Shown here piece after piece: positions 26,437 through 33,486 of a stretch of 38,293 nucleotides of DNA. Source of the stretch: Planctomycetia bacterium. GTDB lineage: Bacteria; Planctomycetota; Phycisphaerae; Phycisphaerales; SM1A02. The notes under the pieces were generated by a model, which was not told where the DNA came from, made no database searches, and saw only the letters and a program-made list of their open reading frames with translations. Positions within the stretch are counted from its first letter, which is position 1, and every line of letters starts with the position of its first letter. A program made the position numbers and the translations under genes. The stretch covers positions 1 through 38,293 of the forward strand of contig SYAC01000010.1 in assembly GCA_005787685.1 (NCBI GenBank), written 5' to 3'.

Positions 26437-26499
26437 GCTGAGTATTCGCTGAGTATTCGCTGATTATTGCTGATTATTGCTGATTATTGCTGATTATTC
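26437..26499. repeat. Short tandem repeat array
   Basis: Two copies of GCTGAGTATTC are followed by four copies of GCTGATTATT and a final C. The array sits between two convergent genes, and the last copy contains the TAA stop of the acyl-CoA synthetase (26494-26496). Copy-number change would shift that gene's end. No terminator is seen here. Confidence 0.9.
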
Positions 26500-27963
26500 G
26501 CTTGGCGTTTCAATTGTCAGCAAGCGACGCATGATTTTCCCTGTGGCATTGCGCGGCAACTCGTTGCGTGCGCGAATAGCGCGCGGCACCTTGAACTGCG
26601 CCAAATGCGCACGGCAATGGGCGCGCAACGCGGCTTCGTCAAACGCAAAACCTTCGTTCAACTCAACAAATGCCAACGCGGTTTCGCCGCGGTTCTCATC
26701 GGCCACGCCGATCACGGCGCTGGCCTTCACGCTTGGATGGCGATTGAGTACCTCTTCAATCTCGCGTGGAAAAACATTTTCGCCGGCAATGATCAACATT
26801 TCCTTAATGCGTCCAGTGATGTACAAATGACCGTCGTCATCAAAGCGACCCATGTCGCCGGAACGGAAAAACCCTTGCTCGTCAAAAACCTGCGCGGTTT
26901 CCTGCGGCAAATTCCAGTAGCCCTGCATAATGTTGGGGCCACGCATGCGGATTTCTCCGTCTTGATTGGAGCCCAGTATGTTGCCCTGCGCGTCCACAAT
27001 ACGCTGCTGCACCTGCGGCAATGGACGGCCAACGCTGCGCGCTCGATATTCCGCGGGCAAACACCAATTCGTCACGGGACTGGTTTCCGTCAAACCGTAG
27101 CCCTCGGAAATTCGCACTCCAAACTTTTCAAAGAACTCCTCGGCCACGCTTGCGGGTAGCGGCTCACCACCACTCACGGCATAACGCAGCATTCCCAGAT
27201 GCTCTTTGCCACCACTCTTTTGCGCTGCCAAGGCGTTGTACATAGATGGAATGGCCACAAAGACCGTGGCTTGGTGTTGCTTGCCCAGCTCCAAAATTTT
27301 GCGCGGCACAAACTTGGCGGTGTAGATGGCTTTGGCGGCAATCGCCAACGGCAGCAATGTGAGAATGGTTAATCCAAATGAATGGAACTGCGGCAACACG
27401 CCCAGCAAAACATCCTTGCGCGTGAACGTGGCCCAGTTCATCACTTGATGGATGTTGGCGGCAAGATTTCCACAACTCAACATTACGCCCTTGGGCTTGC
27501 CGCTGGTTCCGCTGGTATAGAGCAACACCGCGAGTTCATTCTCGCCACGGCGCTTGGCGCGGCGCACGGGGGCAACACCCTGAAAGGACATGTCTTCCAA
27601 TAAAAGTGGCTGCATGGACGCGGTGGGACCGCCAATAAAGTCGAGCATGGGCTTCACCGTCACCACGCAATCAATGCCCGCGTCGCGGCAGACATATTCC
27701 AAATCAGCGCGCGACAGCAAATAATTCAACGGCACGGCAGTCCTACCCAGCATCCAGGTGGCCAACAACGAAGCGGGAAAAGTACCGCTAGTGGGAAGCA
27801 TGATTCCCACCCGCTCGCGCTTGGTAGCCCGCTCAATGGCGCGCGCAATGTGCCAGGCGGCCACCAGCAAGGTGATGCCCTTCCACGCGCGTTGATCGTC
27901 CCGCACAAACACATGCGTTGGGTGGCACAGAAGTTGGCGCTGAATATCAAGAAGCAGTTTCAT
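26494..27963 (-). CDS. AMP-dependent acyl-CoA synthetase/ligase
   Basis: Adenylate-forming enzyme of about 489 residues, probably activating a fatty or other carboxylic acid to its CoA thioester. Conserved motifs visible are the P-loop Y-T-S-G-T-S-G-K-P-K-G, the A4-type region G-Y-G-L-T-E-T-S-P, the ATP-binding segment R-S-G-D-M-G-R-F-D and R-I-K-E-M-L-I-I-A-G-E-N-V-F-P, and the C-terminal lysine in N-A-T-G-K-I-M-R-R. It most resembles long-chain fatty acid CoA ligases; the substrate is inferred. I chose the ATG at 27963 (M-K-L-L-L-D); a longer frame reaches 28041 but would overlap the start of the divergent SPOR gene. The end lies within a tandem repeat. Confidence 0.9.
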   Translation of the reverse strand: MKLLLDIQRQLLCHPTHVFVRDDQRAWKGITLLVAAWHIARAIERATKRERVGIMLPTSGTFPASLLATWMLGRTAVPLNYLLSRADLEYVCRDAGIDCVVTVKPMLDFIGGPTASMQPLLLEDMSFQGVAPVRRAKRRGENELAVLLYTSGTSGKPKGVMLSCGNLAANIHQVMNWATFTRKDVLLGVLPQFHSFGLTILTLLPLAIAAKAIYTAKFVPRKILELGKQHQATVFVAIPSMYNALAAQKSGGKEHLGMLRYAVSGGEPLPASVAEEFFEKFGVRISEGYGLTETSPVTNWCLPAEYRARSVGRPLPQVQQRIVDAQGNILGSNQDGEIRMRGPNIMQGYWNLPQETAQVFDEQGFFRSGDMGRFDDDGHLYITGRIKEMLIIAGENVFPREIEEVLNRHPSVKASAVIGVADENRGETALAFVELNEGFAFDEAALRAHCRAHLAQFKVPRAIRARNELPRNATGKIMRRLLTIETPSE

Positions 27964-27981
27964 TTGTGGCGATACAGTACG

Positions 27982-28011
27982 CCAAGCGAATACGCTTCTC
28001 AATCCGCTTGG
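27982..28011. promoter_or_regulatory. Inverted repeat between divergent genes
   Basis: CCAAGCG (27982-27988) and CGCTTGG (28005-28011) form a perfect 7-bp inverted repeat with a 16-bp spacer. It lies between the acyl-CoA synthetase start and the SPOR lipoprotein start, a suitable place for a shared operator. Regulator unknown. Confidence 0.35.
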
Positions 28012-28016
28012 TTTGT

Positions 28017-29048
28017 ATGAAAGGATCCCCATTGGACACACTGACCTTGAATTTCATCGCCTACCGTCAACGCATTGGGAATGTCATTCGCCTTGCCTCG
28101 CGCTGCGCCATGACGCTATTGATCGCGGGCGCCACCGCGTGCCAGAGTGCTCAACCTGATCGATTGGATGGCGCCATAGCCAGCTATGAGTCCAAGAATT
28201 GGCGGCAATCACTGGAGCAAGCCAGCGCGGTGCAAAAGGATTCCACGGGAACGGTTCGCGATCAAGCCGCGTTTCTAGCTGGACTGTCCGCATATCAACT
28301 TGGCTCATTCTCAGACGCGCAGACACGCTTTCAAATTTCAGAGCAAAGCATGGACAACGAAACTGCAGGCGAAAGCAAAGTCATGCTGGGCGACATCATG
28401 GTGCATCAAAAGCGCTACTTGGACGCCGCAAAGTATTACGACGGAGCCGCGGACAAACTGACAGGCGAAGCGTCCAAGCGCGCCAAAGATTTGGCCGCGG
28501 CATCAAGGGATCCGGCGCGCGCTGCCCAAGTTCTGTCCATGGCCGAGCCCGCCATGCGCGTGAATGGAAATACATTGGCCCCGCCAAACCATACAACGCA
28601 AGTCAATAGCGTGACCATTGCGTCCACAGACAACGCGCCATCAAGTGGCTTTGAAAAAGATTCCAGTCCACCACCGATCGCCAAGCCCAAGAAGCCCGCC
28701 AAGACAGTCGATGAAAAACCCGCGACCAAACCCGCGACCAAACCTGCCGACAAACCTGCCTCCAAACCTGCCCAAAAAAGTTCACAAAAGAAAAATGACT
28801 CGGATGTATTTGTGATCCAAGCCGGTAGTTTTATTTTAGAAACCAGCGCTAAAAATCGCGCCAAAGAATTGGCCAAGATCGCGTTACGCAATAAAATTGA
28901 AGCCCCTCGAGTGGTCGCCTCCAAGTCAAAAACGGGACAGCGGATTTGGATTGTGTTTCTGGGCAAATTTGATTCGCGCGCCGAGGCGGAAAAAGCCATC
29001 AAGAAATTGGGCCGCAAAGATCTAGCCGTGGTCGAAAAGCCCAACTGA
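28017..29048 (+). CDS. SPOR-domain lipoprotein with TPR-like region
   Basis: An envelope protein of about 343 residues. The N-terminus ends in a lipobox-like A-G-A-T-A-C. A helical TPR-like part follows (about 45-170: A-I-A-S-Y-E-S-K-N-W-R-Q-S-L-E and later pairs). A Lys/Pro repeat linker (units of K-P-A-T and similar) comes next. The C-terminal SPOR domain (about 262-340: V-I-Q-A-G-S-F and I-W-I-V-F-L-G-K-F-D-S-R-A-E-A) binds denuded glycan strands at division sites. It is probably involved in cell-wall remodelling; the planctomycete context makes the exact role uncertain. The start ATG at 28017 is tentative; the ATG at 28110 would leave a very short signal. The frame is also open further upstream. 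Confidence 0.85.
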   Translation: MKGSPLDTLTLNFIAYRQRIGNVIRLASRCAMTLLIAGATACQSAQPDRLDGAIASYESKNWRQSLEQASAVQKDSTGTVRDQAAFLAGLSAYQLGSFSDAQTRFQISEQSMDNETAGESKVMLGDIMVHQKRYLDAAKYYDGAADKLTGEASKRAKDLAAASRDPARAAQVLSMAEPAMRVNGNTLAPPNHTTQVNSVTIASTDNAPSSGFEKDSSPPPIAKPKKPAKTVDEKPATKPATKPADKPASKPAQKSSQKKNDSDVFVIQAGSFILETSAKNRAKELAKIALRNKIEAPRVVASKSKTGQRIWIVFLGKFDSRAEAEKAIKKLGRKDLAVVEKPN

Positions 29049-29087
29049 ATGACACATGACCTATGCCTGCGCCGCGGATGAATAAAC

Positions 29088-29540
29088 CTACTGCTTGTTC
29101 ATCATAAATGTAGCGGTGCGCTCAAAATACTCCATCATGGGTGCGCAAATGGACGCCGGAATATTGGCGTCAAGCAAGGCACCGCGCATGCAATCCACCC
29201 AGTCGTTGCGCATGGCCAGATCAATTGGAAACGGCGCGTGCCGCATGCGTAAGCGTGGATGACCTTTGCGATCGCTGTAGGTTTGCGGGCCGCCAAAGTA
29301 TTGAATAAGAAACTCCGCTTGATTACGAATGGGCTCCGTTAAATCATCTGGAAAGATTGGACGCAGGCGCGCATGCGTATTCACGCGCGCGTAAAAAGCA
29401 CGAGCGATGTCCCAAAATTTTTCTGCGCCAAGTTGCAGGTATATGCTTTGCTCGTTGGTGCGCTGGGTCGTTGCGTCCACCGCGGCAACAGGCAGCGCAA
29501 TGTGGGTGGGCTTCTTAGGTTCTGGCGTGGAGTCCTGCAT
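29088..29540 (-). CDS. Truncated haemoglobin, group II-like
   Basis: A small haem protein of 150 residues in the 2/2 globin family. A polar N-terminal extension (about 35 residues) precedes the globin core. Visible landmarks are the B-helix aromatic pair in F-Y-A-R-V, I-F-P-D-D, F-L-I-Q-Y-F-G-G-P, and H-P-R-L-R-M-R-H-A-P-F, which contains the proximal His. W-V-D-C-M in the G helix is typical of group II (TrHbO). It probably handles O2, NO or peroxide, with a partner reductase not seen here. The ATG has AGGA 8 nt upstream, which is also part of a TAGGAT hexamer. It lies immediately downstream of a class V aminotransferase on the same strand (30-bp gap) and may share its transcript. Confidence 0.88.
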   Translation of the reverse strand: MQDSTPEPKKPTHIALPVAAVDATTQRTNEQSIYLQLGAEKFWDIARAFYARVNTHARLRPIFPDDLTEPIRNQAEFLIQYFGGPQTYSDRKGHPRLRMRHAPFPIDLAMRNDWVDCMRGALLDANIPASICAPMMEYFERTATFMMNKQ

Positions 29541-29570
29541 AATGATGATCCTAGACGCGGACTCCCTGGC

Positions 29571-30749
29571 TTACGCCAGATATTTTTTTAACGCCACCAC
29601 CAAGCGCTCGTAATGCGCTGGTTCATTGTGAATTGCCGCGCTCACACGCAACAACCACCGCTTATTCCACTCAAAGATTGGAACTTCAATGTGGTCCACT
29701 TCCAAAAGTTGCCTCTGAAAAGCCTCGGGCTTTTCAAACCTGGCCGCAAGCGAATGCGGCAGCCGCACGCTGGCCATGCAACTAAGCATGGAGCCATCGA
29801 GCGGCGAAATTGGCTCAAACGAACAGTGTGAACAGAGCAATTGATGCGCCCACACCGCCAAATCATGGTTGTGGCGAAAGACGCGCTGGGAATCAAGCTC
29901 CTCAAACCACGCCAAGGCAGCGGGAATGGAGTTCCACGCGCTCAGATCGCGCGTGCCCTGCCAATCAAACTCGCCCGCGAAGCCATTGGCAAACTCATGG
30001 CTGATGACGCAAGGATGAATGTCATTTTGAAATTGCGGCGCCACCCATAGAAACGCGCAGCCCCGCGGCGCCATGGTCCACTTGTGCAAATTGGCCGCGT
30101 AAAAATTGGCGCCAAGTGTGTCAAGAGAAAGTTTCAAAGCGCCTGGCGCGTGCGCGCCATCCACTAGAACTTGCACGCGTGTTCCCTTGACGGCATCGAT
30201 TATTTTTTGCACATCAAAGCGCAGCGCGGTTGGACTTGTAATGTGATCAATCACAATCAAGCGCGTGCGCGGAGTGATCGCGTTCAATATGGAATCTATT
30301 GCATGGTCTTGATCGCGCACCGGCAACGCGATTGGAACTTCCACAACGCTGGCGCCAGTTTCTTGCGCGCGAAATTTCATGGCCTGGCGCACCGCGTTGT
30401 AGACATGATCACATGTCAGCAATTCGTCCCCCGCTTGCAAACGCAGCGAACGCAACACCGCGTTCACGCCCTCGGTGGCGTTGGTGACAAATCCAAGATC
30501 ATTGGCTTGGCAACCAACAAAGCGTGCTAATGGTTTCTTTACCGCCGCCAATGTTTCCAGATTGCGCCGACCAATCCACTCAATTGGATTCAGTTCTATT
30601 TTGTCCCGCCACGCTTCCTGAGCTTGGCGAACAACCCGCGGCAGCGCACCAAACGAACCATGGTTTAAGAAGGTCAATGCGGGGTCCAAGGCAAATTCAG
30701 CCCTAATTTCGGGGCCAAATGGGTGCGGAGGCGGGTTCATGATTGACAT
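29571..30749 (-). CDS. Class V aminotransferase (isopenicillin N epimerase-like)
   Basis: PLP enzyme of 392 residues with fold type I. The Schiff-base lysine is Lys223 in N-L-H-K-W-T-M-A-P-R-G. The PLP-binding Asp lies in V-D-G-A-H-A-P-G, and N-A-T-E-G-V-N-A binds the phosphate. The opening F-L-N-H-G-S-F-G-A-L-P is typical of the CefD/EgtE-like subgroup. That subgroup includes epimerases, desulfurases and lyases such as the ergothioneine lyase, so the exact reaction is open. The ATG at 30749 has TAAAGT 6 nt upstream and no ribosome-binding site. It is divergent from the lexA unit across 153 bp. Confidence 0.9.
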   Translation of the reverse strand: MSIMNPPPHPFGPEIRAEFALDPALTFLNHGSFGALPRVVRQAQEAWRDKIELNPIEWIGRRNLETLAAVKKPLARFVGCQANDLGFVTNATEGVNAVLRSLRLQAGDELLTCDHVYNAVRQAMKFRAQETGASVVEVPIALPVRDQDHAIDSILNAITPRTRLIVIDHITSPTALRFDVQKIIDAVKGTRVQVLVDGAHAPGALKLSLDTLGANFYAANLHKWTMAPRGCAFLWVAPQFQNDIHPCVISHEFANGFAGEFDWQGTRDLSAWNSIPAALAWFEELDSQRVFRHNHDLAVWAHQLLCSHCSFEPISPLDGSMLSCMASVRLPHSLAARFEKPEAFQRQLLEVDHIEVPIFEWNKRWLLRVSAAIHNEPAHYERLVVALKKYLA

Positions 30750-30805
30750 TTTTTAACTTTAACAGACTTTTTGACAAATTTTTGGCCTTTTTTGCTCGGT
30801 CGTGA

Positions 30806-30833
30806 TTTGTTTGGCTAACATGTGCCTAACAAA
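30806..30833. promoter_or_regulatory. Candidate LexA operator over a promoter
   Basis: TTTGTTTGGC and GCCTAACAAA are inverted arms matching at 9 of 10 positions, with an 8-bp spacer. The spacer begins with TAACAT, a -10-like hexamer (30816-30821). A repressor bound here would block transcription towards the small gene at 30903 and lexA. Autoregulation by LexA is common; the motif differs from the E. coli and Bacillus boxes, so the assignment is inference. Confidence 0.5.
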
Positions 30834-30902
30834 TGTGCAGAACAAATACCGAACCTGACGATGCATCTCCAACTGTTTATTGAACCACATTGGAGAACCA
30901 CC

Positions 30903-31664
30903 ATGAATCAATCGCACGCCGCAACAATTTCAGTCGCACGCCTTGCAGCCTCTGGCGGGCTCGCACGCTTGTTTCAAGCGGTCGAATCGATCAACGCTCG
31001 AATAGCTCAGGGCAAAAAAGCAAGTCGTCAATCGGCTTCCACGGCCACGAGCACGGCGGCCAAAGAACCACTGTTGCGCGTTGGTCCAGGCGGGTCATAT
31101 GTCACCGATTACCACCCCTGCCGCGGCGGTCTAATGGCGGTGACAGGCCAAGAACCCGTTGGTCCCAAGTCTTTGGTGCGCGAAGTTTCAGATTGGATGG
31201 AGCGCCTTCTGGGCATCCGACGATGGCGCTGGCTAGAGATCGGCGCGCCAACCTCATCGCAAGTCAACCACACGATGCAAGAACCCCTAGATCACATCAC
31301 ACGGCCCAATCCCAACAAGCCGCATCCAACAAGCGTCAATTTCAATTCACCCAATTTCACATCGTCTGGCAACGCTGGTCCATCGCCTTGGCGGCATGGT
31401 CGCTGGTCTGCCCAACTTTCAATTTCAAACACACTCGCAAGGACTTTGCAACATGTCAATGAGCCTCACACCACAACAAATTCGCATCTTCCGCTTTGTG
31501 CGCGACTACCGCAACAGCAAGGGCTTTTCTCCGACCATGCAGGAGATCGCAAACGAAATCGGCGTGAGCAAGGTCACCGTCTTCGAGCACGTCGAGGCGC
31601 TGATCCAAAGGGGTGCGCTCATACGCACGCCCAACAAGGCTCGCTCTTTGGAGATTGCCACTGA
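30903..31664 (+). CDS. Hypothetical protein, overlaps the lexA start
   Basis: Unrecognised frame of 253 codons. The first 110 residues look protein-like (I-S-V-A-R-L-A-A-S-G-G-L-A-R-L-F, then Y-V-T-D-Y-H-P-C-R-G-G and W-M-E-R-L-L-G-I-R-R-W-R-W-L). The rest is low-complexity, rich in Asn, Pro, Thr and His, and the last 212 bp overlap lexA in another frame. The ATG at 30903 has GGAG 8 nt upstream, which supports expression. The overlap is unusual: the frame may end earlier through an error or frameshift, or only the N-terminal part may matter. Its place between a likely LexA operator and lexA suggests an SOS-co-regulated protein, as division inhibitors often are beside lexA; similarity to any of them is not visible. 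Confidence 0.5.
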   Translation: MNQSHAATISVARLAASGGLARLFQAVESINARIAQGKKASRQSASTATSTAAKEPLLRVGPGGSYVTDYHPCRGGLMAVTGQEPVGPKSLVREVSDWMERLLGIRRWRWLEIGAPTSSQVNHTMQEPLDHITRPNPNKPHPTSVNFNSPNFTSSGNAGPSPWRHGRWSAQLSISNTLARTLQHVNEPHTTTNSHLPLCARLPQQQGLFSDHAGDRKRNRREQGHRLRARRGADPKGCAHTHAQQGSLFGDCH

Positions 31665-32088
31665 CGCGGAGTTGCCAGACGAGCGCGCCAACGAACATGA
31701 GTTGCCATTGATTGGCCGCATTGCCGCGGGTCACCCCGTCGAGAAGTATGAGCAATCTGAAACGCTGCGCTTGGACAATATTTTTGGCAAGCGACTTGGT
31801 CAACGCGGAAATTTATTCGCCCTACAAGTGGACGGCATGAGCATGCGCGACGAAGGAATTTTGGACGGCGACTATGTCATTGTTGAGCAACGCAATGTGG
31901 CGAGCAATGGCGAAAGAGTTGTGGCGCTGTTGCCTGGCGGCGAAACAACATTGAAGACCTTCTTCAAGGAGCGCGATGGAACATTCCGCCTGCAGCCAGC
32001 GAACCCGGAATTTGAACCAATCATTGTGACCGAGTGCGTTATTCAGGGCGTTGTGGTTGGAGTGTTGCGTCGCTATCAGCGCAACTAG
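31453..32088 (+). CDS. lexA: LexA repressor
   Basis: SOS repressor of 211 residues. An N-terminal winged helix-turn-helix (1-65: L-T-P-Q-Q-I-R-I-F, S-P-T-M-Q-E-I-A, S-K-V-T-V-F-E-H-V) is followed by a C-terminal S24 self-cleaving domain. The cleavage site is Ala92-Gly93 in I-A-A-G-H-P. The catalytic dyad is Ser130 in D-G-M-S-M and Lys168 in T-L-K-T-F. RecA-stimulated autocleavage would induce the SOS genes. The recognition helix (V-S-K-V-T-V-F-E-H) differs from E. coli, in line with a different operator. The ATG at 31453 has AAGGA 8 nt upstream; the longer frame from 31396 lacks support. It ends 3 bp from the convergent trpA stop. Confidence 0.96.
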   Translation: MSMSLTPQQIRIFRFVRDYRNSKGFSPTMQEIANEIGVSKVTVFEHVEALIQRGALIRTPNKARSLEIATDAELPDERANEHELPLIGRIAAGHPVEKYEQSETLRLDNIFGKRLGQRGNLFALQVDGMSMRDEGILDGDYVIVEQRNVASNGERVVALLPGGETTLKTFFKERDGTFRLQPANPEFEPIIVTECVIQGVVVGVLRRYQRN

Positions 32089-32091
32089 AAC

Positions 32092-32877
32092 TCAGAGGGC
32101 CGCGGCCAATTCTTGCGTAAGTTTTTCCGCGCGCCCAACAGCCTGGTTCGCGTCACCACTGCCCATGAGTTTCACCAGCGCGCTTCCAACAATCGCGGCG
32201 TCGGCATGGCGCACAACGGCCCGCACATGTTCGGGCGTTGAAATACCAAAGCCCACCGCCAGCGGCAAGTTGGTGAGAGCGCGGACACGCCTCACAAATT
32301 CCGAAACTTCCGGAGCCTCAGCTTGCTCGCCAGTAATGCCCGCCCTAGATAGCAAATACACAAAGCCACGGCACACAGCGATAATTTTTTGCATGCGCTC
32401 GGGTGGAGTGAGCGGTGATATCAACATGGACATGGACATGCCGCGTGCTTTGGCGGCGGCGAATAAAGGCGCGGCGCAATCCAAATCAAGGTCAGGAATA
32501 ATTATTCCATCAAACCCTGCGTCGGCCAGCGCATGCACAAATTTTTCGTTGCCTTGGCGCTGCACAATAGAAACGCTCACCATGGCCACAATCCCAATGG
32601 TGAGTTTGGCGCGTACATTGGCCACTTCCTGCAAAATCGCCGCAGGCGTGGCTCCCTGCTGTAACGCCTGATGCATGGCTTGGGAAATCACAGGGCCATC
32701 TGCAATGGGATCGGAAAACGGAATGCCGATTTCTACAATCGAACTCCCTGCTTTTTGCAGACTTTGCAGCGTGTGCGCCAATGTATTGGGCGCGGGGAAT
32801 CCCGCCACAACAAACGGCATGAGTGCCTTGCGATTGCCCGCGCGAAGATTGACGAATATGGTGTCGATACGGTTCAC
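32092..32877 (-). CDS. trpA: Tryptophan synthase alpha chain
   Basis: Alpha subunit of 261 residues, a TIM barrel that cleaves indole-3-glycerol phosphate and passes indole to TrpB. The catalytic Glu lies in I-V-E-I-G-I-P-F-S-D and the catalytic Asp in D-P-I-A-D-G-P. Also visible are P-D-L-D-L in the mobile loop region, L-L-S-R-A-G-I-T-G (usually S-R-x-G-V-T-G) and V-G-F-G-I-S-T-P. The start is GTG with TAGCAT 7 nt upstream. No trpB or other trp gene is adjacent, so the trp genes are probably dispersed. A tRNA gene starts 26 bp away on the other strand. Confidence 0.95.
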   Translation of the reverse strand: MNRIDTIFVNLRAGNRKALMPFVVAGFPAPNTLAHTLQSLQKAGSSIVEIGIPFSDPIADGPVISQAMHQALQQGATPAAILQEVANVRAKLTIGIVAMVSVSIVQRQGNEKFVHALADAGFDGIIIPDLDLDCAAPLFAAAKARGMSMSMLISPLTPPERMQKIIAVCRGFVYLLSRAGITGEQAEAPEVSEFVRRVRALTNLPLAVGFGISTPEHVRAVVRHADAAIVGSALVKLMGSGDANQAVGRAEKLTQELAAAL

Positions 32878-32902
32878 GATTTGGATGCTACCTTTACCAT
32901 AC

Positions 32903-32976
32903 GGCCTAGTAGCTCAGTGGCCCAGAGCTCCTGACTCATAATCGGAAAGACCTCGGTTCGAATCCGAGCTAGGCTA
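32903..32976 (+). tRNA. tRNA with CAT anticodon (elongator Met or Ile2)
   Basis: The cloverleaf has acceptor GGCCTAG/CTAGGCT with a G1:U72 pair and discriminator A. The D arm is GCTC/GAGC with a 9-nt loop. The anticodon loop is CTCATAA with anticodon CAT at 32937-32939, and the T arm CTCGG/CCGAG has loop TTCGAAT. The anticodon stem CCTGA/TCGGA has one C-A mismatch at 27-43 and one G-U pair. It lacks the three G-C pairs of initiators. The choice between Met and lysidine-modified Ile2 cannot be made by eye. No CCA is encoded. Confidence 0.85.
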
Positions 32977-33007
32977 TTTTGTGAGCGACATCACCACCAA
33001 TCATTGC

Positions 33008-33409
33008 ATGCGTCCATGGATGCGTTGGTGGCTGATCGCCGCTGGCATATACAACATTGTTTGGGGAGGCGTGGTGGTGATCGCGCCGGACTTGCCATTT
33101 TCTCTGGCCAACATGCCACCACTTGCGCAACCAGGCCGCGCGATTTGGCAATGCTTGGGAATGGTCTTGGCGGCGTATGGACTTGGATATTTGGCGGCCG
33201 CGCGCGCGCCACTGCGCCACTGGCCAATTGTATTTGTGGGATTGTTTGGCAAAGTCATGGGTCCTATTGGATTTGTGTGGACCGCCTGGCAAGGAACAAT
33301 CGCGTGGGAGTTTGGCGCCAACATTCTCACCAACGATTTGATCTGGTGGATTCCATTTGCATACATATTGATGGCAGCGCGGCGCGCGTGGCTTGCATCG
33401 CAAGGCTGA
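33008..33409 (+). CDS. Small conserved membrane protein, function unknown
   Basis: A hydrophobic protein of 133 residues with four likely membrane segments. The first follows M-R-P-W-M-R-W-W-L-I-A-A-G-I-Y-N-I-V-W-G. Conserved-looking phrases are P-G-R-A-I-W-Q-C-L-G-M-V, Y-G-L-G-Y-L-A-A-A-R, P-L-R-H-W-P-I-V, G-K-V-M-G-P-I-G-F and N-D-L-I-W-W-I-P-F. I have seen similar proteins annotated as hypothetical in planctomycetes and other bacteria, but I know of no activity. A GTG at 32981 is in frame but only 4 bp from the tRNA 3' end, so the ATG at 33008 is preferred. It may be expressed from the tRNA promoter. Confidence 0.75.
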   Translation: MRPWMRWWLIAAGIYNIVWGGVVVIAPDLPFSLANMPPLAQPGRAIWQCLGMVLAAYGLGYLAAARAPLRHWPIVFVGLFGKVMGPIGFVWTAWQGTIAWEFGANILTNDLIWWIPFAYILMAARRAWLASQG

Positions 33410-33429
33410 TAGGTTGTGTTGTTGATGCC

Positions 33430-33460
33430 TTGCAAGTTCAACAATCCGTTACCCTATAGT
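33430..33460 (+). promoter_or_regulatory. Possible promoter of the M48 protease gene
   Basis: TTGCAA (33430-33435) and TATAGT (33455-33460) are separated by 19 bp, a long spacer. A second hexamer, TATTAT (33473-33478), lies 8 nt before the ATG and is an alternative -10 box. Confidence 0.3.
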
Positions 33461-33486
33461 GAAACTCCGGGATATTATTGCACTTC

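Noticed and set aside
26437..26499. Short repeats considered as a CRISPR array
   Set aside because: Units of 10-11 bp are directly adjacent with no spacers, and no cas gene is present.
30890..31462. Alternative frame of 190 codons upstream of lexA
   Set aside because: It has a His/Arg-rich composition typical of an off-frame reading. The frame starting at 30903 has the better start context. A hydrophobic stretch near its end was considered but stands alone.
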